DNA of 20,475 bases from Antrodiella citrinella (Eukaryota; Basidiomycota; Agaricomycetes; Polyporales; Steccherinaceae), in contig SGPM01000420.1 of assembly GCA_004802725.1 (NCBI GenBank), forward strand, positions 1 to 20,475. The letters run 5' to 3'. Position 1 is the first letter of the stretch. Every line of letters begins with the position of its first letter. The notes under the pieces were generated by a model. The model did no database searches. It saw only the letters and a program-made list of their open reading frames with translations, and was not told where the DNA came from. Made by a program: the position numbers and the translations under genes. Positions 9,671-19,761 of this stretch are shown one piece after another.

Positions 9671-12600
9671 ATGTCTGCTCGAAAGTCCCCACCTCGTGCA
9701 ACAGCAAGACTGCGCAGAGCGCCGCTTACCCGCTCCTCATCGCTGCTCGGAACGTTGAAAAGCTTCGTCGCGGCACCCCTCACCTGGTTTGCTTCGGCCG
9801 ACGACGTCCACGATACTCCAGGAGAGAAGCGTCAACGCCGTGTCCAGCATACAGACGACGTCGATGCTCTGGATGCCGATGAAGAGGCAGAGCGCAAGTC
9901 CAAGCGCAAAAGGATACACAGTCCGGAGCCGGAGACTCGACCTCTTCCGCAATACCAGCCCCAGAAGTCAGGGTACCTCGATCCTCCGCAATCTCTTCTT
10001 GGGAAGCGTCCTTCTCTGCCTGCCAACGCGCCGGTGGCATCTAGCTCATACGTGCGTTCCTCCACTGCACTCCCATCCACATCCACCCGCCATCACAACC
10101 GGAACCGACTGTCTCTATCTCCACGGCCGAGTACTGCTCATGGAAAGCAGACTGGTATCGCACGAACGCAGTCAATGGACCCGCCAGGCCGTCTTCTTGT
10201 TCCACCGCGATCGACGCGACCGCCACCCATCTCACGCGATGCATCCATGATGTCCATCGACGACCCTCGGTCCTCTCCAACTTCCTCTGTCGGAGACGTA
10301 CTCATGTCTCCCTCGCGCCCTCGATTCAGATTGCGTACCTCTTTGACGCCACAACCCTCTGGCAGTGAATTCGGTCCGTCACAAGTCCGTCGTGAGCGGG
10401 ACCCGTCAGAAGCACCGCCGTTGGAATCCCTCATGGAGAATCCTGTTTTCGTCAAGGGACCGCGTAATACAGAGCCACCGCAGCGACAGGCTTCTCTCAC
10501 ATTGGGTTCTCTCGCTGAAACCCACAAGGGGGTACGTGTTTCTGTGCCACTTGCTTGAGCGTCTGAATCTCATATGATTTCTTGTTGATTAGGCTCAGCC
10601 TCTCACTCGTCAACGTAGCAATTTGACAATTGGATCTTCTTCTGAGAGTTACAAGAGTACGGGACAGTTTGACCCGCTCCAATTTATTCACTGATGATGT
10701 GTTAGATGGTATTCGTCCTATCAATGCCGCCGAGCTCGCCCTTCAAGAACTCGAGGTCTACAAGACTCCTCTACTCCCGAGTCGCATCCGAGGCTCAGCC
10801 GCACTCCCGGACATGTTCAGACCCAAGAAGGCGGCACAACGTGCGCTGCTGATGCAGGCCGATCGGGACGGGCGACCGCGTCTAGGGCTTTCCGATTCTC
10901 AGGGCATCAGTATCGGGGAGGAAAGCAGCAAGGGCAAGAAGGGCAAAGGTGTGGCCGCGAAGCCGTATGAGGGCCAAGGTGGCATGAAGAAGCTGTTGGC
11001 GAGGAGAAGGATGGAGGAGGTCGAAGAGAAGGAAAAGGAGAAAGACTTGGCCATCGAGACGGACGAGGAGGGAGCTGATGATAGGGAGAAGAGGGCCGCG
11101 GTCGAAAAGCTTGTCAAAGGATTGGAGTCAACGCCTGAGTCTGCGCCGGAATCTGGTAGTCGTTCGCAGTCGACTTTACGTGTCGGGCGTACGAGGACCA
11201 ACAGGTCCCACTTACCAACTGCCAAGCCCAAGCCGAAGAATAGGTTCTCAGCCGTTTATGAGGATGAGGAAGGAGATGATGCGATGTCTCTTCGAGGTGT
11301 TGAGGCAGAGGCAGATGCACCTTCTCGTGCGGCTGCGACGGAGTCTATCTATGAGCCACCGAAAGGATTCAGTTTCGCGAACGTACGTTCTCTGTCTCGT
11401 GTTTGTTCTCGTCATCTCACTTAACTAATTTTTTCGCCAGGCTGCACCGATCCGACACGACGTTTCTACGGCGAAGGAGCCGCCGATCGCTGCTCTTCCG
11501 TTCTCGCTGACTGCCAAGCCCGCGGCTTCTACTCCTGCTCCTGCCCCGGCTGCTGCTGCTTCCGTCACGGTCACACCAGCTCCAGCGTTCCCGTCTGTGC
11601 CTTCTATCTCGCTGATTCCTCCCAGTCCCGCCAGCGCAGAGAAGGAGAAGGAGGAAGCTACATCCACAAGCACTCCCTCAGGCTCTGTCCCGAACTTCTT
11701 CGCGAATTCCGCGATCCTCAACAAGCCCAGTGCGCAGCTCCCATTCTCGCTGACACCAACACCGGCGGCGGCACCAACACCTCAGTCGGCCGGCATGTTC
11801 TCTTGGGGTGCGCCGAGTGAGAAGAGTGAAGCAGCACCTTCATCTTTGTTTGGTGTTCCAGCATCCGACAGTTCAAATGCGGAGGCCAGTAAGGCTGGTT
11901 CCAGCACCCTCGCGCCGTCCTTGTTTCCTGCGACCGATCCCAGTAACCCCGTATCCCCGATGTTCGGGGCAGTGGAAGCTAGGACTCTCAAAGGCGTGCA
12001 CCTGGGACCTGCTAAACCTGATGCTCGGCCGACTCCCCCTCTGTTCTCTGGACTCGATCCTAATGCTCCGTTGTTCGGCCGAGCTCCACCTGCGAATGCG
12101 GACAAGGATGCAGCGCCGTCTAATAGTGCTTTCTCATTTGGTGCACCTCCCAAAGCCGTCGAGACGTTTGTGTCTCCGACGGCGGCGGCGACTGCCGCTC
12201 CCGCACCTACCCCATCCCCTTTCTCTTTCGGCGCACCCGCGAAATCCGAAGAACTCAAGGCAGCACCNGCGCCGGCTGCCTCTCCTTTCAGCTTTGGTGC
12301 ACCTGCGAAGGTCGAGACCAAGACGGAGTCCGGCGATACCCCCAAACCACCCGCTCCATCTTCGCTATTCCCGACCTCATTGTCCGCGCCGGCCCCCCTC
12401 TTCACTGGCTTTGGAACGCAGTCCGGCTCCACGGCTTCCTCGCCAGTCGAAGCTAGCAAATCACCGTTTTCCTTCGGTCAAGCAACTGCGACCACGGTCA
12501 CACCGAGTACCAGTGCTCCAACCATAGAGGCCCCGAAGCCTCTGTTCGGAAGCGCTACTGCACCACCAGCGACACCCACTTCTCCGTTCTCGTTTGGAGC

Positions 12601-13558
12601 CCCGACAAGCGCTGTCAACGAAGCACCCACTCCTGTAAAATCACCATTCACGTTTGGTTCGTCCGCTCCGTCCACGCCCAACCCGGAGAAGCAAACGTCA
12701 ACCTTTCTGTTCGGCTCGTCGACAAGCGGGACCAATAGTACGGACGTGTCGAAGACCTTCGCGTTCGGGACGAGCACACCAGTGAGACCCGTCACTCCAC
12801 CACCAAGAAACGACAATGAGGTGAATATGGACGAAAGCCCCATGCGCGGTGGCGGTATGGATGTCAACAACAGCACACCTGCGAAGCTGACTGCGTTTGG
12901 ATTCGGAGGCCCGTCATCGAGTACGGCCTCGCCGTTTGGTCAGCAGCAGGAGAAACCGACTTTGACGTTTGGAGGGTTCGGGCAGCAGTCATCATCTGCT
13001 TCTTCCAATCCCTTCGGGTTTGGTTCCTCCACTTCGATTCAGCAGCCGACTTCCGCTACATCCTCGTCAGGAGGATTCGGAGGGTTTGGAGGAGGCGCGT
13101 CTGCGTCTACCCCGACATCGACATCGTCACCGTTTTCGTTTGGTGGGGCACCAGCTGCGCCCGCTTCCAACAACCTCTTTGGTCAACCATCCTCTGCATC
13201 AACCACCCCCGCGAGTCCGACGTTCCCTCAGCCTGCTTCATCCTTTTCGTTTGGCGCACTTGCGGGCCCACCCTCGATACCCTCTAATCCGTTCGGGTTT
13301 AGCGGTAGCCAGCCTACTTCGCCTGCAGGGTCAAACGCAGGTCTCCCGTCCGGCGGCGGATTCAGCTTTGGAGGAAATTCAGGGGCGAGTAACGGGAATG
13401 GGTCGCCGAGTCCGTTTGGCGGGAATGTGCCGTTGCCACCTGTTACGGGCGGTGGTGCTCCAGCAGCAGCAGGTGCATTGTTCACTATGGGATCGGCACC
13501 GCCTGCAGGTGCGAGGCCAGTGAAGAAGATGCCCAGTCGGCGTGGTGGGAAACGCTGA
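9671..13558 (+). CDS. FG-repeat nucleoporin, Nup1/Nup124/Nup153-like nuclear basket type
   Basis: Exons 9671-10531, 10593-10656, 10706-11382, 11441-13558; introns 61, 49 and 58 nt; 1239 aa. The N-terminus is basic, then residues 23-42 (SSLLGTLKSFVAAPLTWFAS) can form an amphipathic helix like the membrane-binding helices of Nup1, Nup60 and Nup153. A basic nuclear-localisation-like RKSKRKR follows at 75-81. The middle is Ser/Pro-rich and disordered, with a more conserved-looking patch at the start of exon 3 (PINAAELALQELEVYKTPLL) and a charged region with MKKLLARRRMEEVEEKEK. Exon 4 holds about 28 FG dipeptides, many as FSFGAP, GFGG or PFGFG, expected to bind importins at the pore. The C-terminus ends in basic KKMPSRRGGKR. 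The single N at 12268 is the third base of a CCN codon, so it is proline whatever the base. Nuclear pore identity is firm; the exact orthologue is not. Confidence 0.85.
11820..13480 (+). repeat. FG-repeat coding region of the nucleoporin
   Basis: About 28 Phe-Gly dipeptides are spread through exon 4. FSFG and LFG types dominate the first two thirds; GFGG, FGFG and PFG types dominate after about 12890. Spacers are rich in Ala, Pro, Ser and Thr with few charges, as in cohesive FG domains. The boundaries are approximate. Confidence 0.9.
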
Positions 13559-14340
13559 TTGTTTGTCGTTCACTCATCACACATCACACCTCCGAACCTC
13601 ATACCTGGAACTTTGTTGTGGATATATTTGTATCACCTGTTCTACCTTGCTCGTTCCTTCGTCCCGCACAACATGCACACTACCGTTTTGACCGTTTCGT
13701 TGGCGGTAGGGCAAAAGGCCCTGCCTGGGGTTGTGGAAGTGGAAGCTCTCCTCTACCCATGCTAATCTATTCTTGGAGTCCTCTCTTTCTCTCTTTCCTC
13801 TCCGTTGCTCCTTCTCTTCTCTTTCCACGTTTTCAAGTACCCCAATATACTCCTCCCATCCGTATATATTTTATTCCATTCCACTTGTTTTTCCAAGTTT
13901 CTCCTTACCTGCCACTTATCGATTATCCCTTGAGTTTTCGTGTCTTCGTGTTCTCTCTTTCTTTCCGTCTGTTCTCACTCAACTCACACCGCCCACATCG
14001 AACATTGTTGTTTTCAATCCACTCGATACACCATCAAGCATGTCCACATTTCTTTTTTTTCGTCTGCGTTTCTCTCACACGTCTCGTACGCAATGCATCA
14101 CATAGTAGGAGTAGGTAGCACATCTCTTTTTTTCTTTGGCTCAAGGCCAACAACGCAATTGATAGGTAGACGTAGCAACAGTAGTTTCTGTTCTAGTTCT
14201 GGGGATGATCATGTAGGCTGAAGGCCTGTTCTGCGTATTATATTTGCACGCACGCTCGCGATTGTTGGGCTTACTTATGATCTGTGTCCATGATTGTCCA
14301 TTTTTCTTTCGACTCCGTCTCTCGAGGATGTCGGAGTTCA
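13559..14340. other. Nucleoporin 3' flank with long pyrimidine-rich tract
   Basis: No protein-like frame is supported. From about 13760 to 14080 the plus strand is strongly enriched in T and C (runs such as ctctctttctctctttcctc). Open frames of up to 166 codons here are compositional, giving Ser/Phe/Leu-rich peptides in all three frames. CT-rich tracts are common in fungal promoters, so this could be promoter of the former monooxygenase gene as well as 3' UTR of the nucleoporin. Confidence 0.5.
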
Positions 14341-14342
14341 AA

Positions 14343-14425
14343 TGAGTGAGAGCCTCAATCGGTAACGGCTCGCCAAGCCACCCAGCCTGAGCAACAACGG
14401 TGATCTGGGTTTGACTCTTTCCTCA
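14343..14425 (+). other. tRNA-like / SINE-like sequence (tentative)
   Basis: GAGCC-TCAATCGGTAAC-GGCTC resembles a tRNA D-arm with a perfect 5-bp stem and an A-box-like loop. About 60 bp on, GGTTTGACTCT (14408-14418) matches a Pol III B box (GGTTCGANTCC type) with C-to-T changes. The T-stem pairs poorly and no convincing anticodon arm is seen, so it is not a working tRNA. A tRNA-derived SINE head, a tRNA relic or chance are all possible. Confidence 0.22.
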
Positions 14426-14644
14426 CACAAACCGACGCCTGGTTCAACGATGGACAATATTAATAGTAACCCAACACTCAGTCAAGGTGAATCCTCAACC
14501 TGAGCAACTGCTTCTGCCGAACTGCAGTGGAAGGGTTTTTCGCCGGTGTTCCGACCCCATATCCGTGCAAAGTTTCTTACGGCGGCAAGTGATGAAGCAT
14601 CGATAAAGGTGTGTACTGTGAGACCTCAATTGATGATTAGCCAG

Positions 14645-16378
14645 GGATGCGCATCCGACATTGGCACACATTGGTATTGCTTGTCGTCCGACGTTGATCC
14701 TGACTGGGATCGATCGCATGTCGCTCAGCCGAATCTTGCCAAGTACTGGAGGGGGCTCACCGACAAGTATGGCGTAGACAAGCACTTACAGTTCCATTCT
14801 CAAGTCATCAAGGCAGAATGGGACGAAAAGAAACAAATTTACCACGTGCATGTTCGCGACTTGAAGACAGACGAGGTCCGCGTCGACTGTGCAAACGCTA
14901 TAATCTCTGCTATAGGCCAACTCAATGTAACCAATCACTCCAAGGGCCTCGAAGGAGTCAGGTCAAAATTCAAGGGCAATCACTTTCATTCGGCTCGATG
15001 GGATCACACAGTGGACCTCCGCAACAAGCCAACTGCAGTGATAGGCAATGGCGGTTCCGGGTATGTTCGCTCATTTCATTTCGATCGTCGCCCTTACCTT
15101 CGTTTGTTCATCGTAGCTGTCAATTTATGCCTGTCCTCTCGCAAGACCCTACCACCAAGATCGTCAATTTCTGTCGCTCGCCTGGGTGGTTTTTACCAGA
15201 TGTACGTACCAAGTACCGGTCGCATAGCACGTTCTAATGACTGCCGATAGCTTCGCGTGAATTTGAACAGTGGAATTCGCTGGGCGATGAGAAACATTCC
15301 CTTTGTGAAGACAATGGCTCGCTACTCCGTATTCATCCAAGTATAACTTATTCTTGCAAACATAATGGGGCAACTTAACTCACGTACTGAATCACAGCAT
15401 GAGATGATATATTTTTCCTTCTTCGTGTTTGGCAAGAGCAGTCTAATAAAGGCCGTAAGTACCGATCAGATCAATCAATACCCACCTTGTTTGACGTCTT
15501 TCAAGCCACTGGCTTTGTACATCAAGAGTCAAACCCCAAAAGAGTATTGGGACAAGATCATACCGACCCATCGTGAGTACTATATTGTCGTCGATTGTTC
15601 GCCTTCAACTTATGTTGTTGTAGCCTCCGGCTGCAAGCGTTTCATCATCGACGTAGGATACTTGAAGGCTCTGAATCAAGAGAACTTCACTGTCAACTAC
15701 GACGGCGTTGCAGAGGTCACAGAGACCGGAATCCGGACGAAAGCGGGTATGTTGACAGAACCCTAACTTCGTTTCTTCTGGCTGATGATGTGCCGCAGGC
15801 CAGTTCATGGAGTTCGACGTGATAATCGAGGCAACGGGATTCGTTGCAGTGAGTGTTTCCTTCGTGTCGACACCTGTCACCCTCATTATCTAATACACTA
15901 CCTAGGATGAATACCCCATCGAAGTCTCGGGCATCGGAGGGAAGACCATTCAAGAATATTAACATCATAATGGTTCCAGATGGTCTATACCAATCAGCTT
16001 CTTGAACCCGTGATCAAAGGTTTGGCATCCTCGTTCGTCGTGACCGAGAAGGCGGCGAACTCCTACAACGAACGTTTGCAACGAACATTGCGATCATCCA
16101 TTTGGGCAGGGTTTACGTCCTGGTACCGTTCTGGCCACGATGGCAAGGTCACCAGTGTCTGGCCGGGGTTCATTTGGACACAGTGGTTGTGGCTCAGGGA
16201 ACCGATCTGGGCCCATTATATTGCCACTGGGGGAGAAGCATGGGAGCGGCGTCGACAATTCAGCAGGATGATTTCCTTCGTGAAAGCTGTTTCTTTGCTG
16301 ATAGTTGCCTTGTGGGTGAGCTTGAACTGGAGATTAGTCCACAGCACCTTCGCAAATTTGTCGATAGGGATGCACTGA
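14645..16378 (+). pseudogene. Broken type I Baeyer-Villiger / flavin monooxygenase gene
   Basis: Exon-like blocks: 14645-15060, 15117-15201, 15251-15340, 15398-15454, 15506-15572, 15624-15746, 15799-15848, 15906-15962, joined in frame by seven introns (49-57 nt) with GT-AG ends. They encode GCASDIGTHWYCLS, the exact BVMO fingerprint FxGxxxHxxxWD (FKGNHFHSARWD, 14969-15004), the second nucleotide-binding GNGGSG, SPGWFLPD, TPKEYWDKIIP and FDVIIEATGFVA. Intact enzymes use FAD and NADPH to insert oxygen into ketones. Three faults are visible. No first FAD Rossmann GxGxxG lies upstream; the frame stops at TAA 15960-15962; and the family C-terminus resumes at 15980 in another frame (YTNQLLEPVIKGLASSF to EAWERRR), with the roughly 40-50 residues that normally lie between missing. 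A functional variant gene model is possible but unlikely. Confidence 0.82.
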
Positions 16379-16417
16379 AATTGACTCTGTATCTATGTAC
16401 TTACCGAATATACCTGA

Positions 16418-16623
16418 ATGCCGCTGCCAACTGGGACTCGGAGAGCGATCGCATTAATCTATTTGGCCGTGTTTGCTAGTCCCATTGTGGCGCTCACACA
16501 CTGGCAGCACCCAGTCCTTATTGAGCTGAATTGCTACCAACATGGAGGTTTGTGCGTAACTCATTGTACATTGAAACGCATTAACTCTGAACTATAGCAT
16601 GACCTGACTGCCCACGATGGCAT
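16418..16623 (+). CDS. Possible 5' end of a small secreted-protein gene (tentative)
   Basis: An ATG at 16418 opens MPLPTGTRRAIALIYLAVFA and continues SPIVALTHWQHP: two Arg, a hydrophobic core and an Ala-X-Ala-like end (IVA), the layout of a signal peptide. The frame runs to NCYQHGGLC; a GTAACT donor at 16556 and a TATAG acceptor at 16597 would join HDLTAHDG in phase 0, with a strong GTAAGT donor following at 16624. Beyond that the exons are unclear because several reading choices meet stops. I do not recognise the family. It may be a real short gene, a decayed one, or chance next to the relic. Confidence 0.25.
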
Positions 16624-16676
16624 GTAAGTACCACGGTGCAAATTTTTCTCGCATTGTGATAGACAACTTCGCGACA

Positions 16677-16699
16677 GTGATTCACGAATCACGAATCAC
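16677..16699. repeat. GTGATTC-AC-GAATCAC inverted repeat plus extra GAATCAC copy
   Basis: GTGATTC (16677-16683) and GAATCAC (16686-16692) form a perfect 7-bp inverted repeat with a 2-bp spacer, followed at once by a second GAATCAC (16693-16699). Small direct-plus-inverted arrays like this can be protein-binding sites or ends of short non-autonomous elements. No matching second end was found nearby. Confidence 0.6.
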
Positions 16700-17172
16700 A
16701 GGCTGGCACCAGTGTCCAGCAGACGACAAACCATAACCAAGTTTGTACCGACATGAACTCCAAGAATCCCGGAATTCCTGCTCCGAGTACCGACTAGATT
16801 CCTTCAACAAGAATGCGTGTGAGTCGTGCACGGTCCCTCAGTTGGGATCCAATAATTTGCCCACGCAACGTCGGGGTGTGCTTCTCGAGCAGATCAAGCG
16901 AAGACCATCATTTTCCACAAGGAACTTCACCTGATGACTACCAGACGTTATACCCAGGCGCGACGCCCTGGACAGCAACAGTATTTCGGACTGCTGCCGA
17001 AAAGATTACGCGCCACGTACCGATGTTGTGTTGATACGCCGTGCAATCATGGTGGTAGTGTGATCTTTTACGGACGGATGATAGTATTATATACTACAAG
17101 TTGTTTGTAGAGAGAACGAAGACATCCCATGCAGCGAAGAGTGATTACTTTGTACCAGTCGCACCGGACTGC

Positions 17173-19761
17173 TCAGATGGCACCCTTGATGATATCCGCG
17201 CCCTAGAAATAATGATCGTCACTCAGACTACCGGAGAACTGCATCGAGAGATTACTCACCTTCTCTCCGATAGCAAACGCCAAAGTTTGAGGATTCGCAG
17301 ACAAAAGCTAGGCCACAATGTCTAGTCGGGCTCCTTACCGGTGTCAAAATGCAGATGCTCACCAATGGAATAACAGAACAATCGACCTGTACCGAAAGAT
17401 ATAAGTACGATGTATGGAACAGCTTGGAGGTCCGACGACTCACAACTCGTAAGTTCGTCGTGCCATAAACGAGCAACTTGCTATCGACGACACCACCGTT
17501 GTCCTTCGGCGACATAGAACAAGTGGCGACAGGATGGAAGAGGGTCGACATCATCGCCTTAGCGATCTCTTTCAACTCCTCATCAGTTTCATTGCCGGAG
17601 GGAACGATATTCTTCACAACGAGGTCGTTGAATGGCACCGTTTTTACGAGGTTTAGCGAGAAACGCAAAGTCTTCACCAGAATCTCAAGATCTGCTGGAT
17701 TGGAGAAGTAGTTGGGGTTGATAGAAGGCGGGTCAGTCGGGGAGGTCGATTTGATGTGGACGGTTCCGCGAGCGTACGCGTGGCTGTAAACATTCATGAG
17801 TGTAAGGTAGCGTTTGGCTGGGTCCACCACCATGCCGGGAATTGGGAAGTGACCATTGAATAACATGATCCTGAGAAAAGGTTATTTGACTACGGGGACA
17901 CAAGAGCGAAACAATACGCACTGTGAAGTGGGAGTTGCAGGGTCATCGACGAACTTGCGCAAAGCCTCATAACCTTTCTGGATACCTTTCTTTATTTCTG
18001 GCTTCGTGTTCTGGAATACTTCCGACGCAGAAGCTTTGAGTGTAGCCTTTGCCTCCCAGTCCTGAACGTCTGCGCGGGTTCCTATGACGCTCGCAGGCAC
18101 AAAGGCGAAGAAGGAAGCAGGGAAACAAGACAACATGCCTTTCTTCTCCTCGCTATACGCATTATGTCAATCGAGAAGTCAGAAGGTGAGATTTAAAGCG
18201 CATACTAGAGGGCTTGTTGTCTCGCCAATCCTTCTGGGCTACCGTACACCTCAATTGTATCAAGAGAGTTGTCGGCTTCCACGATCACGGGGACAAAGCC
18301 GTGGTCCTCTAAACAAAATCATCAGCATTTGAGCCCCTGAGATGACTCGCAAGATACGCACGGAGATTTTCACCAACACCAGGCAGATCAATGATGGGCT
18401 TGATCCCATGGGACGACAGTATATCTTTGTCACCAACGCCCGACAGCTCCAACAATTGTGGCGTCTGGAATGATCCTGAAAGCAAATGCAGGTCAAAAAT
18501 TGTCGAGACACCCACGTAGAACGATCATACCCGTGGATAGTATGATCTCTTTCTGAGCTGCCACAGTGAACGTTTTCCCATCCTTGATGAAATCCACGCT
18601 GACTGCACGTTGTAAGTCACCCGCACTCTCTAGGTTGACCTATTACTCCTTCATCAGCTTCGTGTTCAACAACTCAAACCAAGATCTCCACCTTGGCTGC
18701 GTGAGCGCCAGTAAGAACGAGCAAGTTAGGACGCGAAATGTTAGGTGCGTAGTAGCCACTACCAGCATACGAGCGAGTCATAGTACTGGGATCAACGGCA
18801 TTCATACCGAGGAATGCTCCAGTGGGGCGTCCGCTGTACTATAGTTCCGAATGAACATAACGCGACTCTGGATGTCATAAAAGACGCACAGCATCACTGT
18901 TACGAGGAAGTCCGAGTGTCTCTAGCGAGTCCAAGATGGCGGTGTGGACTGGGGTAACCAGCGCAGGGAAGGAATGATGAATGGGTCCTAGCATAGTGCG
19001 TCAATGTGAGCAACGAATTACTATATACCAATTCAGCATCTGAGCGTACCTTCCGATCCGTGGTTCAGCGCATCTGGGATGGCCGCGTAACGCACGGTGT
19101 CTTTTTCGGACAGGTTGTTTGGACCAAGACTCTCGCTCTGGATAGTTCATGGTCAGCACTGTAGTAATGTTAGATTATGGAGTTCGTACCTTCTTCATGT
19201 ATTTCAGCATGTTTTCCCAATTCCATCCCGGGTTTCCGAGATCCTCCCAGCTATCTAATTCAGCTTTCCCGGGGCGTAAGAGTACAAGGAAATTCAGCTG
19301 CAAAGCACCGTGAGTGGATCTTCTCACCATGCGCTATAGTCAACACTTACAAGAGAGGATCCACCCAGGCCTTTGCCGCGAGGGTGGAACATCGCCCTGT
19401 TATTCAAGTGCTTCTGTGGTTCACTGAACAACGCCCAATCCAATTTGAGGTCCATCAGCCCACTGCCCATCATACCTAAAACAAAAGACGTTAGCATGTG
19501 GCTCATCTTGCAGCAAGGAAACACCTACCGGGAATGTTGACCTTAGGTTCATCTTTGTGGTATTCACCAGCTTCGAGGACACCGACGGTAACGGAAGGGT
19601 CTTCGGATAGTCTATCATGAAGAGCCTTTGAGATTGGCGTGTGTCGCTACTGGATGATATACATACCGCGCGGCAACAACTAAACCAGCGGTACCGCCAC
19701 CTACGACGAGGTAGTCGAGCTTGCTAGATACGAGTTCTTCTGCGGTGGTGAGTGCTGGCAT
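17173..19761 (-). CDS. GMC oxidoreductase (FAD-dependent alcohol oxidase/dehydrogenase family), intracellular
   Basis: Minus-strand exons: 19667-19761, 19529-19611, 19351-19475, 19190-19297, 19050-19137, 18890-18987, 18692-18838, 18531-18639, 18362-18475, 18206-18308, 17922-18152, 17444-17870, 17363-17386, 17260-17307, 17173-17202; 609 aa, full family length. The start MPALTTAEELVSSKLDYLVV leads straight into the FAD motif GGGTAG (21-26), so there is no signal peptide. Next come VLEAG, the GMC signature 1 region PRGKGLGGSS (91-100), signature 2 GSFQTPQLLELSGVG (285-299), and FHPVATCSM with the active-site His546. The partner position is Asn589 in SANPQT, a His-Asn pair as in alcohol and choline oxidases rather than the His-His of aryl-alcohol and glucose oxidases. 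Substrate cannot be read from sequence. Intron 7 has two possible donors (intron 18640-18691, preferred, or 18640-18679). No frameshift or stop was found. Confidence 0.92.

Larger units (their letters stand above)
16379..17172. other. Unassigned region between monooxygenase relic and GMC gene
   Basis: No recognised gene. It contains the small signal-peptide-like ORF at 16418, a GAATCAC repeat at 16677-16699, and an open frame at about 16906-17034 encoding PQGTSPDDYQTLYPGATPW, which reads like a real protein segment but which I cannot place. It could be a degraded small gene or part of the relic region. Its right end is the 3' flank of the minus-strand GMC gene. Confidence 0.4.

Noticed and set aside
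12268..12268. Ambiguous base N as possible assembly gap or frameshift
   Set aside because: Frame is intact on both sides and the codon CCN is proline for any base.
11782..12459. 225-codon minus-strand open frame opposite the nucleoporin
   Set aside because: It is a mirror of the GC-rich, repeat-coding FG exon; Gly/Ala-rich composition and no family resemblance.
11808..12527. 239-codon plus-strand frame overlapping the FG exon
   Set aside because: Out-of-frame shadow with Arg/Pro/Leu bias; the FG frame is clearly the coding one.
13618..14118. 166-codon frame in the pyrimidine-rich tract
   Set aside because: Ser/Phe/Leu-rich in several frames at once, as expected from a CT-rich tract free of stops.
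17173..19761. Monooxygenase relic and GMC gene as a biosynthetic cluster
   Set aside because: Only two oxidoreductases, one broken; no PKS, NRPS, terpene synthase, transporter or regulator in the window.
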